Positions 30,791 to 41,130 of a stretch of 64,000 bases of DNA are shown one piece after another; position 1 is the first letter of the stretch; every line of letters starts with the position of its first letter. The notes under the pieces are model-generated. The model was not told the DNA's origin. It saw nothing but the letters and a program-made list of their open reading frames with translations, and did not search any database. Made by a program: the position numbers and the translations under genes. This DNA is from Phycicoccus sp. Soil748 (GTDB taxonomy: Bacteria > Actinomycetota > Actinomycetes > Actinomycetales > Dermatophilaceae): NCBI RefSeq assembly GCF_001428025.1, contig NZ_LMSC01000009.1, positions 1-64,000 of the forward strand. Direction: 5' to 3'.

Positions 30791-31953
30791 GGGGCGCTCC
30801 TGTCGGTGGCGGTGTCGGCGATCTCGGCCACGGCGGCCAGGAACGCGTCCGTCTCGGCCGGGGTCCCGGCCGTGACACGAAGATAGTGGGGGATGCCGAC
30901 GTCGCGGACCAGCACACCCCGCTCGAGCAGCGCCCGCCACGTCGCCGCGGCGTCGGCGAGACCGCCGAACAGGACGAAGTTGGCGTCGCTGGCGACCGGG
31001 GCGTAGCCGAGCTCGGCGAGCCGGGACACCATGCGGTCGCGCTGCTCCTTGATGGCCTCGACGGTGCCGAGCATCTGGTCGGCGTGCGCGAGGGCGCCCA
31101 GCGCGATCGCCTGCGTGGGGGCCGACAGGTGGTAGGGCAGCCGCACGAGCCGCAGCGCGTCGACGAGGGCGGGGTCCGCCGCGAGGTAGCCGAGGCGACC
31201 GCCCGCGAAGGCGAACGCCTTGCTCATGGTCCGGGTGACGACCAGGCGCGGACGCCCTTCGAGCAGGGTCAGCGCGCTCGGGGTGCCGGGACGGGCGAAC
31301 TCGGCGTACGCCTCGTCCACGACGACGACGGCCCGCTCGGCCGCGGCGTACACCGCCTCCACCACGTCGAGGCCCAGCGCGGTGCCGGTCGGGTTGTTGG
31401 GCGAGCAGAGGAAGACGACGTGCGGCTGGTGCTCGCGCACCTGCTCCACCGCCGACTCGGCGGTGAGGTCGAACGGCGCGTAGGGACCGGCGCCGCGCAG
31501 CCCGTCCACCCACGTCATGCCCGTGCCGGTGCTGATCAGGGGGTGCATCGAGTAGGCCGGCGTGAACCCGAGGGCCGTGCGCCCGGGACCGCCGAACGCC
31601 AGGACGACGTGCTGGAGCACCTCGTTGGACCCGTTGCCGGCCCAGACCTGCGCCGGCTCCACCTCGACGCCCGAGGCGGAGGTCAGGTATGCCGCGAGCG
31701 CCGTGCGGAGCTCGGTGAACTCGCGGTCGGGATAGCGGTTGAGCGTCGGCGCCACCGCGGCCACGCGCGCCGTGATGTCCGCGACCACGTCCTCGGGCAC
31801 GGGGTAGGAGCTCTCGTTGGTGTTGAGCCGCACGGGGACGTCGAGCTGGGGCGCGCCGTAGGGGCTCGCGCCACGCAGGTCCTCGCGCAGGAGGGCGTCG
31901 AGGCGCGCCCGGTTGGCGTCGAGGTCGGTGGTCACGTCGGTGGACCCGCTCAC
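30787..31953 (-). CDS. hisC: Histidinol-phosphate aminotransferase
   Basis: This PLP enzyme transaminates imidazole-acetol phosphate with glutamate. The 388-residue protein has [14 protein letters not shown] at the N-terminus, the Asn-containing [10 protein letters not shown], the Asp-Tyr pair in [11 protein letters not shown], and the Schiff-base lysine in [19 protein letters not shown] at 31953 lies 16 nt after hisD with a GAGGCGG upstream; a second GTG at 31935 is possible. The next gene, hisB, overlaps its stop. Confidence 0.94.
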   Translation of the reverse strand: MSGSTDVTTDLDANRARLDALLREDLRGASPYGAPQLDVPVRLNTNESSYPVPEDVVADITARVAAVAPTLNRYPDREFTELRTALAAYLTSASGVEVEPAQVWAGNGSNEVLQHVVLAFGGPGRTALGFTPAYSMHPLISTGTGMTWVDGLRGAGPYAPFDLTAESAVEQVREHQPHVVFLCSPNNPTGTALGLDVVEAVYAAAERAVVVVDEAYAEFARPGTPSALTLLEGRPRLVVTRTMSKAFAFAGGRLGYLAADPALVDALRLVRLPYHLSAPTQAIALGALAHADQMLGTVEAIKEQRDRMVSRLAELGYAPVASDANFVLFGGLADAAATWRALLERGVLVRDVGIPHYLRVTAGTPAETDAFLAAVAEIADTATDRSAP

Positions 31954-31969
31954 GGTCGGTCGCACCGCC

Positions 31970-33313
31970 TCAACGGCCGTCGTCGAAGCGGGCGGTGACC
32001 GCCTCGCCGTGGGCGGGGAGGTCCTCGGCCTGCGACAGGGCGACGACGTGGTGGGCAACGTCCTGCAGTGCCTCGCGGCTGTAGTCGACGACGTGGGTGC
32101 CGCGCAGGAACGACTGCACGGACAGGCCGCTGCTGTGGCAGGCGCAGCCCCCGGTGGGCAGGACGTGGTTGGACCCGGCGACGTAGTCGCCGAGGCTCAC
32201 GGGCGAGAAGGCGCCGACGAACACCGCGCCGGCGTTGCGCACCCGTGCGGCCACGGCGGCGGCGTCGTCGGTCTGGATCTCGAGGTGCTCCGCGGCGTAG
32301 GCGTTGACCACCTGCAGCCCCTGGTCGAGGTCGTCGACGAGCACCAGCCCGGACTGCGGGCCGGTGAGGGCGGTGCGCACCCGGTCGGCGTGCTTGGTCG
32401 CCGGCACGCGCCGCTCGACGGCGGCGGCGACGGCGTCGGCCAGCTCCGTGCTCGCGGTGACCAGGACGGAGGCGGCGAACGGGTCGTGCTCGGCCTGGCT
32501 GATGAGGTCGGCGGCGACGTGGACCGGGTCGGCGGAGTCGTCGGCGAGGATGGCGATCTCGGTGGTGCCAGCCTCCGAGTCGATGCCGATGAGCCCCTTG
32601 AGCAGCCGCTTGGCCGCGGTGACGTAGATGTTGCCCGGGCCGGTGACCAGGTCGACGGGCTCGGCGACGACCGCGTCGTCTCCCTCACCGTCGGTGAAGC
32701 CGTAGGCGAACGCAGCCACGGCCTGGGCGCCGCCGACGGCATACACCTCCTCGACCCCCAGCAGGGCGCAGGCGGCCAGGACCGTCGGGTGCGGGTAGCC
32801 GGCGAAGATACCGGTGTTCTCACGTTGGGGAGGGCTGGCGACCGCGAGGGAACCGACCTCGGCAACCTGCGCGGGGACGACGTTCATGACCACGCTGGAG
32901 GGGTAGACGGCCCGGCCGCCGGGCACGTAGAGCCCGACCCTGTCGACCGGCACCCAGCGCTCGGTGACGGAGCCACCGGGGACCACCTGGGTGGTCGTGG
33001 TGCTGCGGCGCTGGTCCTCGTGCACGAGGCGGGCGCGGCGGATGGACTCGTCGAGGGCGGCCCAGACGTCCGGGGCCAGCGTGTCGAGGGCTGCGGTGAT
33101 GACCTCGGCCGGCACCCGCAGCGTGGGCGGGCGGACGCCGTCGAAGCGCTCACCGAGCTCGTAGAGGGCCTCCGCGCCGCGGTGGCGCACGTCCTCGCAC
33201 AGGGGCCGGACGGTCTCGACGGCCGCCGCCACGTCGAACTCGGCTCGCGGCAGCAGGTGGCGCAGCTCGCGGGCACCGAGGTCGCGTCCGCGCAGGTCGA
33301 TCGTGGACATCAT
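31970..33313 (-). CDS. hisD: Histidinol dehydrogenase
   Basis: This zinc- and NAD-dependent enzyme carries out the final two oxidations to histidine. The 447-residue protein contains [19 protein letters not shown], the [10 protein letters not shown] block, the catalytic-region SQAEHDP and [20 protein letters not shown] (20 residues). It heads the his operon. ATG at 33313 (a second ATG follows directly) has no ribosome site, while TAGACT ends 7 nt before it, so the operon mRNA is probably leaderless. Confidence 0.96.
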   Translation of the reverse strand: MMSTIDLRGRDLGARELRHLLPRAEFDVAAAVETVRPLCEDVRHRGAEALYELGERFDGVRPPTLRVPAEVITAALDTLAPDVWAALDESIRRARLVHEDQRRSTTTTQVVPGGSVTERWVPVDRVGLYVPGGRAVYPSSVVMNVVPAQVAEVGSLAVASPPQRENTGIFAGYPHPTVLAACALLGVEEVYAVGGAQAVAAFAYGFTDGEGDDAVVAEPVDLVTGPGNIYVTAAKRLLKGLIGIDSEAGTTEIAILADDSADPVHVAADLISQAEHDPFAASVLVTASTELADAVAAAVERRVPATKHADRVRTALTGPQSGLVLVDDLDQGLQVVNAYAAEHLEIQTDDAAAVAARVRNAGAVFVGAFSPVSLGDYVAGSNHVLPTGGCACHSSGLSVQSFLRGTHVVDYSREALQDVAHHVVALSQAEDLPAHGEAVTARFDDGR

Positions 33314-33320
33314 GGGCCCA

Positions 33321-33326
33321 AGTCTA
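33321..33326 (-). promoter_or_regulatory. -10 box of the histidine operon
   Basis: TAGACT on the minus strand, 7 nt before the hisD ATG, places the transcription start at or next to the A of ATG. The weak -35 candidate is TTCGGA with an 18-nt spacer. Confidence 0.6.
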
Positions 33327-33367
33327 GGCGGGGCCCTGTGGACGTCCGAACCCCGCCGGTGGCGGTC

Positions 33368-34744
33368 TCAGCCCCCGGATGACCGACGGAGCACGGGGTC
33401 GCCCCCGGGCTCGGGCTGTGGGGGCGCGGGCTGCTCCCCGGCAGGGTCTGGCTGGGTCGCGGCGAGGGTCACGCTCGTCTCGACGGGGCCGAACGTCGCG
33501 TCGATCTCGTCCTGCATCTGCTCCCCCGGCCAGCGGGCCGCCAGCAGCACGAACATGCCCAGCGTGAGGACGGCGCAGATCCCGACCGAGGCGGCCGGCG
33601 AGGTGTGCTCCGAGACCCAGCCCGCGGCGAGGAAGCAGAGACCGGTGACCCCGACCGACAGGGCGCCGGCGAGGCCGAACACCCGGCCGCGCATTGCGGT
33701 GGGCACCAGGAGGGTGAAGGCCGACTGCAGCGGCAGCATGTAGCTCTGCAGGGCACCTGAGACGAACCACGCAGCCCACACCACCGGCAGCGGCGGCTCG
33801 AAGATCGTCACGAGCAGCGGCAGCGGCATGACCAGGGCCAGCCGGAGCACGAGGCGGAACTGGCGCTCCGCGGGCAGCCGGCCCAGGAGCAGGAGGCCGG
33901 CCACGGCGCCGAGGATGGGGGCGGCCATGAGCAGGCCGCCCCACGTGGAGGACCCGGTGTGGTCGCTCGCGTAGGGCAGCGCCACCGCCTCCGGCGCCGC
34001 GGCGGCGAGGGCGCTGGCCAGGGACAGCAGGAGCAGCATGGTCAGGACGCTGCTGGTGCGGATCTGTCGCCAACCCTCGGCCAGGTCGCCCAGCAGCCCG
34101 GACAGCGGGCCGTCCGCGCCGTCGACCACTGCCTTCGGTGGCGTGACGACGGCGAGCACGACGGCGCCGACGAGGAAGGTGGCGAGGTCGAGCAGCAGCG
34201 CCGTGGTGTCACCCACCAGCCCCACGACGACGCCGCCGAGGGCGAGCCCGATGGCCTGGTTGACCTGCGTGGCCAGGGTGGTGAGCCCGAACGCACGGGC
34301 GTACACGCGGCGTACGGGGAACAGGTCGGTGAGCAGCATCTGGCTGGCGGTCATGGCGGGACCACCCACGAACTCGAGCACGAAGACGAGGCCGAGCACG
34401 AGCGACACGGACTCGGTGGTGCGGACGGCGAGCACGAGCAGCACCACGAGGGCAGCCCGGATGAGGTGGGTGCCGACGAGGGTGGTCCGCGGGGCCAGCC
34501 GGTCGCAGAGCGGGGCGAGCAGCGCCCGTCCGAGGATGCTAGGGACGAGGGACACCGCGAAGGTGGCTGCCGTCGCGAGCGCCGACCCGGTCCACGTGTA
34601 GACCACGGCCGCCACCGTGATCCGGGCGATGTAGTCGCCCCAGGTGGACAGGGTGGAGGCGGCGAAGACGGGGAGGAACACGGGGGTGCGGAGCACCTCG
34701 GTGTACGAGGGCACCGCGACGGCGCCGTCCTTCCCGCTGACCAT
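33368..34744 (-). CDS. MFS transporter
   Basis: The 458-residue protein has about 11-12 hydrophobic segments, an N-terminal half with LLAPLCDRLAPRTTLVGTHL (20 residues) resembling the MFS loop motif, and a soluble acidic C-terminal tail of about 55 residues. Proteins of this MFS_3-like type export antibiotics, enterobactin or other metabolites; the substrate here is unknown. ATG at 34744 lacks a ribosome site but has TACGGT 6 nt upstream. It follows glnE by 17 nt. Confidence 0.83.
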   Translation of the reverse strand: MVSGKDGAVAVPSYTEVLRTPVFLPVFAASTLSTWGDYIARITVAAVVYTWTGSALATAATFAVSLVPSILGRALLAPLCDRLAPRTTLVGTHLIRAALVVLLVLAVRTTESVSLVLGLVFVLEFVGGPAMTASQMLLTDLFPVRRVYARAFGLTTLATQVNQAIGLALGGVVVGLVGDTTALLLDLATFLVGAVVLAVVTPPKAVVDGADGPLSGLLGDLAEGWRQIRTSSVLTMLLLLSLASALAAAAPEAVALPYASDHTGSSTWGGLLMAAPILGAVAGLLLLGRLPAERQFRLVLRLALVMPLPLLVTIFEPPLPVVWAAWFVSGALQSYMLPLQSAFTLLVPTAMRGRVFGLAGALSVGVTGLCFLAAGWVSEHTSPAASVGICAVLTLGMFVLLAARWPGEQMQDEIDATFGPVETSVTLAATQPDPAGEQPAPPQPEPGGDPVLRRSSGG

Positions 34745-34761
34745 TGACCGACCGTACCCCG

Positions 34762-37700
34762 CTACCGGGACCCGTAAAAGTTGGACTCGGTGACCGCGCG
34801 GGCGTGCCTCGCCACCCGCCGGTAGGCCCCGGCGAGGTCGGCGCCGGAGCCCGGTTCGCCGCCCAGGATGCGGCTGACGCCGTCGGCGACCCGCAGGTCG
34901 GACGGGACGCTCTCGGCGGGCTTGCCCCGGAAGAGCACCGCGGCGTTGCGAAGCCGGGAGGCCATGGTCCACGACGCCCGCAGCGCCTCGCCCTGCTCCT
35001 CGTCGAGGTACCCCGCCCCGACCGCGGCCTCCAGGGCGGGCAGCGTCGAGGTCGTGCGCAGTCCCTCGACCTCGTGGGCGTGCTGCATCTGGACCAGCTG
35101 GACGGTCCACTCGACGTCGCTGAGACCACCGCGCCCGAGCTTGAAGTGGCTCTTCGGGTCGGCGCCGCGGGGCAGGCGCTCGGCCTCCATCCGGGCCTTG
35201 AGCCGCCGGATCTCGCGCACCTGGGTGGCCGTGAGGCCCTCGTCGGGCCAGCGCAGCGGGTCGACGAGCTCGAGGAATCTCGTGCCCAGCTCCCCGTCGG
35301 CGGCGATCGGCATCGCCCGCAGCAGCGCCTGCGACTCCCACGTGAGCGACCAGCGCGCGTAGTAGGCGCGGTAGCTCGCGAGGCTGCGGACGAGCGGTCC
35401 GCTCTTGCCCTCGGGGCGCAGGTCGGCGTCGAGCCCGAGCGCGGGGTCCGGACCCGCGGACCCGAGCAGCCGGCGCAGCTCCTGCACGGTCTCCAGCGCC
35501 TGCTCCTGGGCGACCTTCTCGTCGGCGCCGTCGAGGGGGTCGTGGACGAAGAGCACGTCGGCGTCGGAGCCGTACCCCACCTCTCCCCCACCGAGGCGCC
35601 CCATCCCGACGACGAGCAGGCGGGTGCACCGCGGCCCGTGGCGCTCCTCGACGACCCGGACCGCCACCGAGAGCGCTGTCTCGAGCAGGGCGGCGGTGAG
35701 GTCGGTGAGGGCGGTGCCGACCTGCTGGAGGTCGAGCTCGCCGGTGAGGTCGGCGACGGCGATGCGGAAGAGCTCCTGGCGCCGCAGGCTGCGCGCGGCC
35801 CGCACGGCCCGGTCGGGGTCGGCCTGCCGGCCGGCCGCGGCGGTCATCCGCCGGACGAGGTCGGCCCGCGGAAGGGGGGTGAGCCCGCCCGGGTCGCCCA
35901 GCATCGCCACCGACTCGGGCGCCCCGACGAGCAGGTCGGCGGCGTAGCGGCTGCGGGCCAGGGTGTGCGCCAGCCGCTCGGCGGCCGAGCCCTCGTCACG
36001 CAGGAGGCGCAGGTACCAGTGGGTCGACCCCAGCTCCTCGCTGACCTTGCGGAACGCGAGCAGCCCACCGTCGGGATCGGCCTCGTCGGCGAACCAAGCG
36101 AGCATCACCGGCAGCAGCGTCCGCTGGATCGCGGCCCGGCGGCTCACCCCGGAGGTGAGCGCCTCGAGGTGGCGGATGGCCCCGGCGGGGTCGCGGAAGC
36201 CCAGGGCGGCCAGCCGCTCGCGGGCGGCCTCCGGCCCCAGCCGCGCGTCGCTGGTGCTGAGGCGTGCGACCGCGGCGAGCAGGGGCCGGTAGAACAGCCG
36301 CTCGTGGATGCGGCGCACCTCCCGGGCCTGCGCCTGCCGCTGGGCCTCGACCGCCTTGGCGGCGTCCGACCGGTGCCCCAGGGCGCGGCCGAGCCGGCGC
36401 AGGTCGGCCTCCGCCGTGGGCATGAGGTGGGTGCGGCGCAGCCGGAACAGCTGGATCCGGTGCTCCAGGGTCCGCAGCAGCCGGTAGGCGGCATCGAGCG
36501 TCGCGGCGTCGTCGCGCCCCACGTAGCCACCCCTGGCGAGGGCGTCCAGCGCCTCGAGCGTGGTGCCGGAGCGCAGCGAGGCGTCGGCCCGGCCGTGCAC
36601 CAGCTGCAGCAGCTGCACGCTGAACTCGACGTCGCGCAGCCCGCCCGGCCCGAGCTTCAGCTGGCGGTCGGCCTCGGCGGCGGGCACGTGCTGCTCCACC
36701 CGGCGACGCATCGCCTGGACGTCCTCGACGAAGTTGTCCCGCGAGGCCGCCTGCCACACCATCGGCCGCACCGCCTCCAGGTAGGCCCCACCCAGCGCCC
36801 GGTCGCCGGCGACGGGTCGCGCCTTGAGCAGCGCCTGGAACTCCCAGGTCTTGGCCCAGCGCTCGTAGTAGGCGCGGTGGCTCTCGACGGTCCTCACCAG
36901 CGGACCGTTCTTGCCCTCGGGGCGCAGGGCCGCGTCGACCGGCCACAGCGTGCCCTCCCCCGTCGAGGTGGAGCACGCCCGCATGAGGTGGGTCGCGAGC
37001 GCGGTGCCCGCGGCGAGCGCACGTGGCTCGTCGACGCCCTCGCGCGGCTCGGCCACGAAGATGACGTCGACGTCGCTGACGTAGTTGAGCTCGCGCCCCC
37101 CGGTCTTGCCCATCCCGATCACCGCGAAGTCGCACAGGTCCGCGTCGTCACCGACGTGGTCGCGGGCGATCTGCAGGGCCGCCTCGAGCGCCGCCTCGGC
37201 GAGGTCCGCCAGCGCTGCCGCCGCCTCGGGCAGCGCGGCGGGGGCGTCGTCGGTGGTGAGGTCGAGCGCCGCGATGCCGAGCAGCTGCCGCCGGTAGCCG
37301 ATGCGCAGGGCGTCGTACGGCGTGCGGCCGCCGGTCTCGCGCACGGCGGTGACCAGTTCCTCGACCCGCTGCTCCGGCGTGCGCGGTCGCGCCTCGGCGA
37401 CGCTGCGCCAGTGCTCGGGGTGCGCCACGAGGTGGTCGCCGAGGGCGCTCGAGGCACCGAGGACCGCGAGCAGCCGGTCGCGGGCCGCGCCCGGGTGGCG
37501 CAGGGCCGCGACCAGGCCTGTCACCTCGGTGGCCGCTCCCGACTCCTCGTCACGGCGCCTGGGCTCGGAGGCCCGCAGCGCCTCCATGAGGCGCACGACG
37601 CTGAGCAGGGCGAGGTCGGGGTCGGCGACGGCGCCGAGCGCGTCGGGCAGGCCGTCGTTGAAGACGTCGTCGAGGGGGTCGACCAGACCGGAGAGCGCCG

Positions 37701-37791
37701 GGTCGGCCAGCAGCTGCTCGGCCCGGGGCGGGTCGGCGAAGCCCAGCCGTGCGAGCGTCGCCGACCGGGAGGTCGCGCGGCCCGAGATCAC
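34762..37791 (-). CDS. glnE: Glutamine synthetase adenylyltransferase/deadenylase
   Basis: This large two-headed enzyme adenylylates and deadenylylates glutamine synthetase in response to nitrogen status. The 1009-residue protein has two nucleotidyltransferase domains with metal-binding pairs, YVSDVDVIFV in the N-terminal half and YGSDADVLFV in the C-terminal half, plus the repeated motif DAALRPEGKNGPLVRTVES and DADLRPEGKSGPLVRSL, and GPGGLRDVEFSVQLLQL. GTG at 37791 overlaps the glnA stop (GTGA). The adjacent synthetase is the glnA2 type, so its main target, GlnA1, is probably elsewhere. Confidence 0.95.
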   Translation of the reverse strand: MISGRATSRSATLARLGFADPPRAEQLLADPALSGLVDPLDDVFNDGLPDALGAVADPDLALLSVVRLMEALRASEPRRRDEESGAATEVTGLVAALRHPGAARDRLLAVLGASSALGDHLVAHPEHWRSVAEARPRTPEQRVEELVTAVRETGGRTPYDALRIGYRRQLLGIAALDLTTDDAPAALPEAAAALADLAEAALEAALQIARDHVGDDADLCDFAVIGMGKTGGRELNYVSDVDVIFVAEPREGVDEPRALAAGTALATHLMRACSTSTGEGTLWPVDAALRPEGKNGPLVRTVESHRAYYERWAKTWEFQALLKARPVAGDRALGGAYLEAVRPMVWQAASRDNFVEDVQAMRRRVEQHVPAAEADRQLKLGPGGLRDVEFSVQLLQLVHGRADASLRSGTTLEALDALARGGYVGRDDAATLDAAYRLLRTLEHRIQLFRLRRTHLMPTAEADLRRLGRALGHRSDAAKAVEAQRQAQAREVRRIHERLFYRPLLAAVARLSTSDARLGPEAARERLAALGFRDPAGAIRHLEALTSGVSRRAAIQRTLLPVMLAWFADEADPDGGLLAFRKVSEELGSTHWYLRLLRDEGSAAERLAHTLARSRYAADLLVGAPESVAMLGDPGGLTPLPRADLVRRMTAAAGRQADPDRAVRAARSLRRQELFRIAVADLTGELDLQQVGTALTDLTAALLETALSVAVRVVEERHGPRCTRLLVVGMGRLGGGEVGYGSDADVLFVHDPLDGADEKVAQEQALETVQELRRLLGSAGPDPALGLDADLRPEGKSGPLVRSLASYRAYYARWSLTWESQALLRAMPIAADGELGTRFLELVDPLRWPDEGLTATQVREIRRLKARMEAERLPRGADPKSHFKLGRGGLSDVEWTVQLVQMQHAHEVEGLRTTSTLPALEAAVGAGYLDEEQGEALRASWTMASRLRNAAVLFRGKPAESVPSDLRVADGVSRILGGEPGSGADLAGAYRRVARHARAVTESNFYGSR

Positions 37792-39125
37792 AGCCCGGGC
37801 AGGTAGCGCTCGAGCTCGAAGCGGGTGATCTCGCCGCGGTAGTCGTCCCACTCGGCGCGCTTGTTGCGCAGGAAGAAGTCGAACACGTGCTCGCCCAGGG
37901 TGTCGGCCACCAGGTCGCTCTTCTCCATGACGCGGATGGCCTCGTGGAGCGAGGTGGGCAGCGGCTCGATACCCATCGCCTGGCGCTCACCGGAGGTGAG
38001 GCCCCACACGTCGTCCTCGGTCTCGGCGGGCAGCGGGTAGTCCTCCTCGATGCCCTTGAGGCCGGCCGCGAGCATCAGCGCGAACGCGAGGTAGGGGTTG
38101 GCGGCGGCGTCGAGGGTGCGGACCTCGACCCGGCTGCTCTGGCCCTTGGTGGGCTTGTACATCGGCACGCGCACCATGGCCGAGCGGTTGTTGTGGCCCC
38201 ACGTGAGGTGCGCCGGGGCCTCCCCGCCGCCCCACAGCCGCTTGTAGGAGTTGACCCACTGGTTGGTGACGGCGGTGATCTCGGCGCCGTGGTGCAGCAG
38301 CCCGGCGATGAACTGACGGCCCACCTTGCTCAGCTGGTAGGGCGCGCCCGCCTCGTAGAAGGCGTTGCTGTCGCCGTCGAACAGCGACATGTGCGTGTGC
38401 ATCCCCGAGCCCGGGTGCTGCGCGAAGGGCTTGGGCATGAACGACGCGAAGATGCCCTGCTCGAGCGCGACCTCCTTGATGACCGTCCGGAACGTCATGA
38501 TGTTGTCGGCCGTCGAGAGCGCGTCGGCGTAGCGCAGGTCGATCTCGTTCTGGCCCGGGCCGCCCTCATGGTGGCTGAACTCGACCGAGATGCCCATCGA
38601 CTCGAGCATGGTGATGGCGGCGCGGCGGAAGTCGTGGCCGGTGCCGTGCGGCACGTGGTCGAAGTAGCCGGCCTGGTCGACGGGTTCGGGGCTCTCCCCC
38701 GGCGCGAACCCCTGCTTCAGCAGGTAGAACTCGATCTCGGGGTGGGTGTAGAAGGTGAACCCGAGGTCGGAGGCCTTGCCCAGCGCGCGCTGCAGCACGT
38801 GGCGCGGGTCGGCGAAGCTGGGCGACCCGTCGGGCAGGGTGATGTCGCAGAACATGCGGGCGGTGCCGGGGTTCTCACCACGCCACGGGAGCACCTGGAA
38901 CGTCGCCGGGTCGGGCTTGGCCAGCATGTCGGCCTCGTAGACCCGGGCGAACCCCTCGATCGCGGAGCCGTCGAAGCCGATGCCCTCGGCGAACGCGCCC
39001 TCGAGCTCGGCCGGCGCCACGGCCACCGACTTCAGGGTGCCGAGCACGTCGGTGAACCACAGCCGCACGAAGCGGATGTCGCGCTCCTCGATGGTGCGAA
39101 GGACGAACTCCTGCTGACGATCCAT
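37788..39125 (-). CDS. glnA2: Type I glutamine synthetase, GlnA2-type
   Basis: The 445-residue enzyme condenses glutamate and ammonia with ATP. Catalytic blocks include EGIGFDGSAIEGF, EFSHHEGGPGQNEIDLRYAD (20 residues), GSGMHTHMSLFDG and the ATP-site NPYLAFALMLAAG. The neighbourhood glnA2-glnE matches the mycobacterial order. Where GlnA1 proteins carry the adenylylated Tyr before the LPPEE loop, this protein has EDDVWGLTSGE with Trp, so it is probably not adenylylated. A weak AGGA lies before the ATG. Confidence 0.92.
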   Translation of the reverse strand: MDRQQEFVLRTIEERDIRFVRLWFTDVLGTLKSVAVAPAELEGAFAEGIGFDGSAIEGFARVYEADMLAKPDPATFQVLPWRGENPGTARMFCDITLPDGSPSFADPRHVLQRALGKASDLGFTFYTHPEIEFYLLKQGFAPGESPEPVDQAGYFDHVPHGTGHDFRRAAITMLESMGISVEFSHHEGGPGQNEIDLRYADALSTADNIMTFRTVIKEVALEQGIFASFMPKPFAQHPGSGMHTHMSLFDGDSNAFYEAGAPYQLSKVGRQFIAGLLHHGAEITAVTNQWVNSYKRLWGGGEAPAHLTWGHNNRSAMVRVPMYKPTKGQSSRVEVRTLDAAANPYLAFALMLAAGLKGIEEDYPLPAETEDDVWGLTSGERQAMGIEPLPTSLHEAIRVMEKSDLVADTLGEHVFDFFLRNKRAEWDDYRGEITRFELERYLPGL

Positions 39126-39180
39126 GGGGGTGATCCTGCCCTAGTCGTGCGCCGCGGTGCGCCTCGCAGCGCCGCAGCGC

Positions 39181-40731
39181 TCAGCCCGTGAGAACCGACT
39201 GCGCGCTGTTGTGGCCCGGGATGCCGCTGACGCCACCACCACGACGCGCCCCGGCCCCGGACACCCGCACCTTCGCGTGCCGGGTCTCGACGCCCCAGGT
39301 GCCCACCTCGGACTCCTGCTCCGCCCAGGGCCACTGGAGCGAGCGGTGGAAGATGTTGCCGCCGGGGAGCCCGAGGTCGGCCTCGAGCTCGACCGGGGTC
39401 CGCGCCTCGAGGCAGTAGGCGCCGTCGCCGTCGCGCAGCAGCACGTCCTGGATGGGCTCGGCCAGCACCGAGTTGAGCGACTCCAGCGTGCGGGCGAGCG
39501 CCAGGTCCTTGACCGCGTCGTGGTCCTCGGGCGAGCCCCGGAACAGCCGGGCCGGCAGGTGAAGCCCGAACAGCGTCAGCGTCTGGGCGTCGGTCGCGGC
39601 GAGCTCGGGACCGAGGATCGAGCGGTCGGACAGGCTGTGGCAGTAGATCTCGCACGGCGGCAGCTGGGGCACCCGGCCCGCGGACGCCGCCGCCCACGAC
39701 TCCTGCAGCTGGCCGTAGCCCTCGTTGATGTGGAACGTGCCGGCGAACGCACCGGCCGGGTCGACCGAGGCGTCGCGCAGTCGTGGCAGCCGCGACAGCA
39801 GCATGTTGACCTTGAGCTGGGCACCCTCGGGCTCCACCTCGGTCTCCACGGCGGCGGCGCCCGCGGCCTCCAGCAACCGGTTGAGGACCGCCGGCGCACA
39901 GGCGGCGTGGATGGTACGGGCGCGGGCCGAGCCGCCCTCCCAGGACACCTCTCCGTCGGGGTCGACCGCGAGCACCCTTGTCCCCGTGCGGATCTCGGCA
40001 CCTGCGGCCACGGCGGTTCGGGCCAGTCCGTCGGTGACAGCGCCCATGCCACCCACGGGCACGTCCCAGTCGCCCGTGCCGCCGCCGATGAGGTGGTAGA
40101 GGAAGCAGACGTTCTGCCGCAGGTCCGCGCCCCGCAGGTCCGCGAACGTGCCGATCAGCGCGTCGGTCGCCACGACGCCGCGCACCGTGTCGTCACCGAA
40201 GGTCTGCTCGAGCACCTCGCCGAGCGGGCGGCGCACCAGCGCCTCCCACAGCGCGTCGTCGCCGACCCGGGCGGCCAGGTCGGCCTGGGTGCGCAGGGGT
40301 TCCAGGACCGTGGGAAAGACCCGCTCGGCGAGGCGCTGCACCCGCCCGTAGAAGTCCTGCCACGCGGCGTACTCGGCGCGGCTGCCGGTGAGCGCCTCGA
40401 AGCCGGCGGCTGTCGCGCCGGGGTCCCCGTGGTCGACGAGCAGCCCCCGCGTCGGATCGCCCGGCACGGGCGTGAAGGACGAGTAGCGGCGCCGGATCAG
40501 CCGGACATCCAGGTCGAGGTCGGCCATCACCTGTCGCGGCAGCAGCGAGACCAGGTAGGAGTAGCGCGACAGGCGCGCGTCCACACCGGGGAACGCCTGC
40601 GCCGACACCGCCGCCCCGCCGACGTGGTCGGCGGCCTCCAGCACCAGGACGGTGCGCCCCGCCCGGGCTAGGTAGGCAGCGGTGGTGAGCCCGTTGTGGC
40701 CGGCTCCGATGACGACGTCGTCGTAGATCAC
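39181..40731 (-). CDS. FAD-dependent oxidoreductase of the PYROXD2/phytoene desaturase type
   Basis: The 516-residue protein begins with the dinucleotide-binding motif VVIGAGHNGLTTAAYLARAG (20 residues) followed by LEAADHVGGAA, and ends with the FAD-binding C-terminal motif VSGAGARRGGGVSGIPGHN (19 residues). It belongs to COG1233 near PYROXD2-like proteins. No carotenoid genes are nearby, so phytoene desaturase activity is not supported. GTG at 40731 has a TAGGCT -10 box 7 nt upstream that overlaps the preceding stop codon. Confidence 0.85.
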   Translation of the reverse strand: MIYDDVVIGAGHNGLTTAAYLARAGRTVLVLEAADHVGGAAVSAQAFPGVDARLSRYSYLVSLLPRQVMADLDLDVRLIRRRYSSFTPVPGDPTRGLLVDHGDPGATAAGFEALTGSRAEYAAWQDFYGRVQRLAERVFPTVLEPLRTQADLAARVGDDALWEALVRRPLGEVLEQTFGDDTVRGVVATDALIGTFADLRGADLRQNVCFLYHLIGGGTGDWDVPVGGMGAVTDGLARTAVAAGAEIRTGTRVLAVDPDGEVSWEGGSARARTIHAACAPAVLNRLLEAAGAAAVETEVEPEGAQLKVNMLLSRLPRLRDASVDPAGAFAGTFHINEGYGQLQESWAAASAGRVPQLPPCEIYCHSLSDRSILGPELAATDAQTLTLFGLHLPARLFRGSPEDHDAVKDLALARTLESLNSVLAEPIQDVLLRDGDGAYCLEARTPVELEADLGLPGGNIFHRSLQWPWAEQESEVGTWGVETRHAKVRVSGAGARRGGGVSGIPGHNSAQSVLTG

Positions 40732-40741
40732 GCCCGGCAGC

Positions 40742-41035
40742 CTACGGAGTGGGCTCCTGCTCCACGGGCTCCCCGGTCTGCGTGTCCTCGCGCGCCTGCT
40801 CGGTGTCGCTGGTCACGGGGAGGTCAGGGTCGATGGCGGCGTACCGGCGCTCGAGCTCCTGCTGGTCGGGCTCGAGGCCCAGGCCACGGATCTCCTCGGC
40901 GACGGCGGCGATGACGGCCTCCGGGTCGCGGCCCTTGGCCTTCTCCTCGCCGCGCAGCTGTGCAGCCACCAGCGCGTGCCGCGTCGCGTCGTCCAGCTCG
41001 CCACTGGCGTGTCCGACCTCGAAGCCCTCAGTCAT
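40742..41035 (-). CDS. Small hypothetical acidic protein
   Basis: This 97-residue protein is not recognised. It is helical and charged (ATRHALVAAQLRGEEKAKG, then EAVIAAVAEEIRGLGLEPDQ, 20 residues), with a disordered Thr/Glu/Pro tail. ATG at 41035 is preceded by AGGAGG at 9 nt, which supports a real gene. It is followed by the oxidoreductase gene 10 nt downstream. Confidence 0.65.
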   Translation of the reverse strand: MTEGFEVGHASGELDDATRHALVAAQLRGEEKAKGRDPEAVIAAVAEEIRGLGLEPDQQELERRYAAIDPDLPVTSDTEQAREDTQTGEPVEQEPTP

Positions 41036-41130
41036 CTCCCGCAACCTCCTCGTCCGTGGTGGGAGCACCCGGCCGGGCGCCCTCGCGCCCGAGTCTGGTG
41101 CCCCGGCCCGGCCGCCACCACCCGGACAGC

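Noticed and set aside
34744-37806. A 1,020-codon open frame on the plus strand opposite glnE
   Set aside because: It is the antisense of a certain glnE gene. High GC at third positions keeps antisense frames open, and its sequence has no family motif.
39181-40731. Carotenoid phytoene desaturase
   Set aside because: The fold matches, but no other carotenoid gene is near and the sequence is closer in style to PYROXD2-like proteins.
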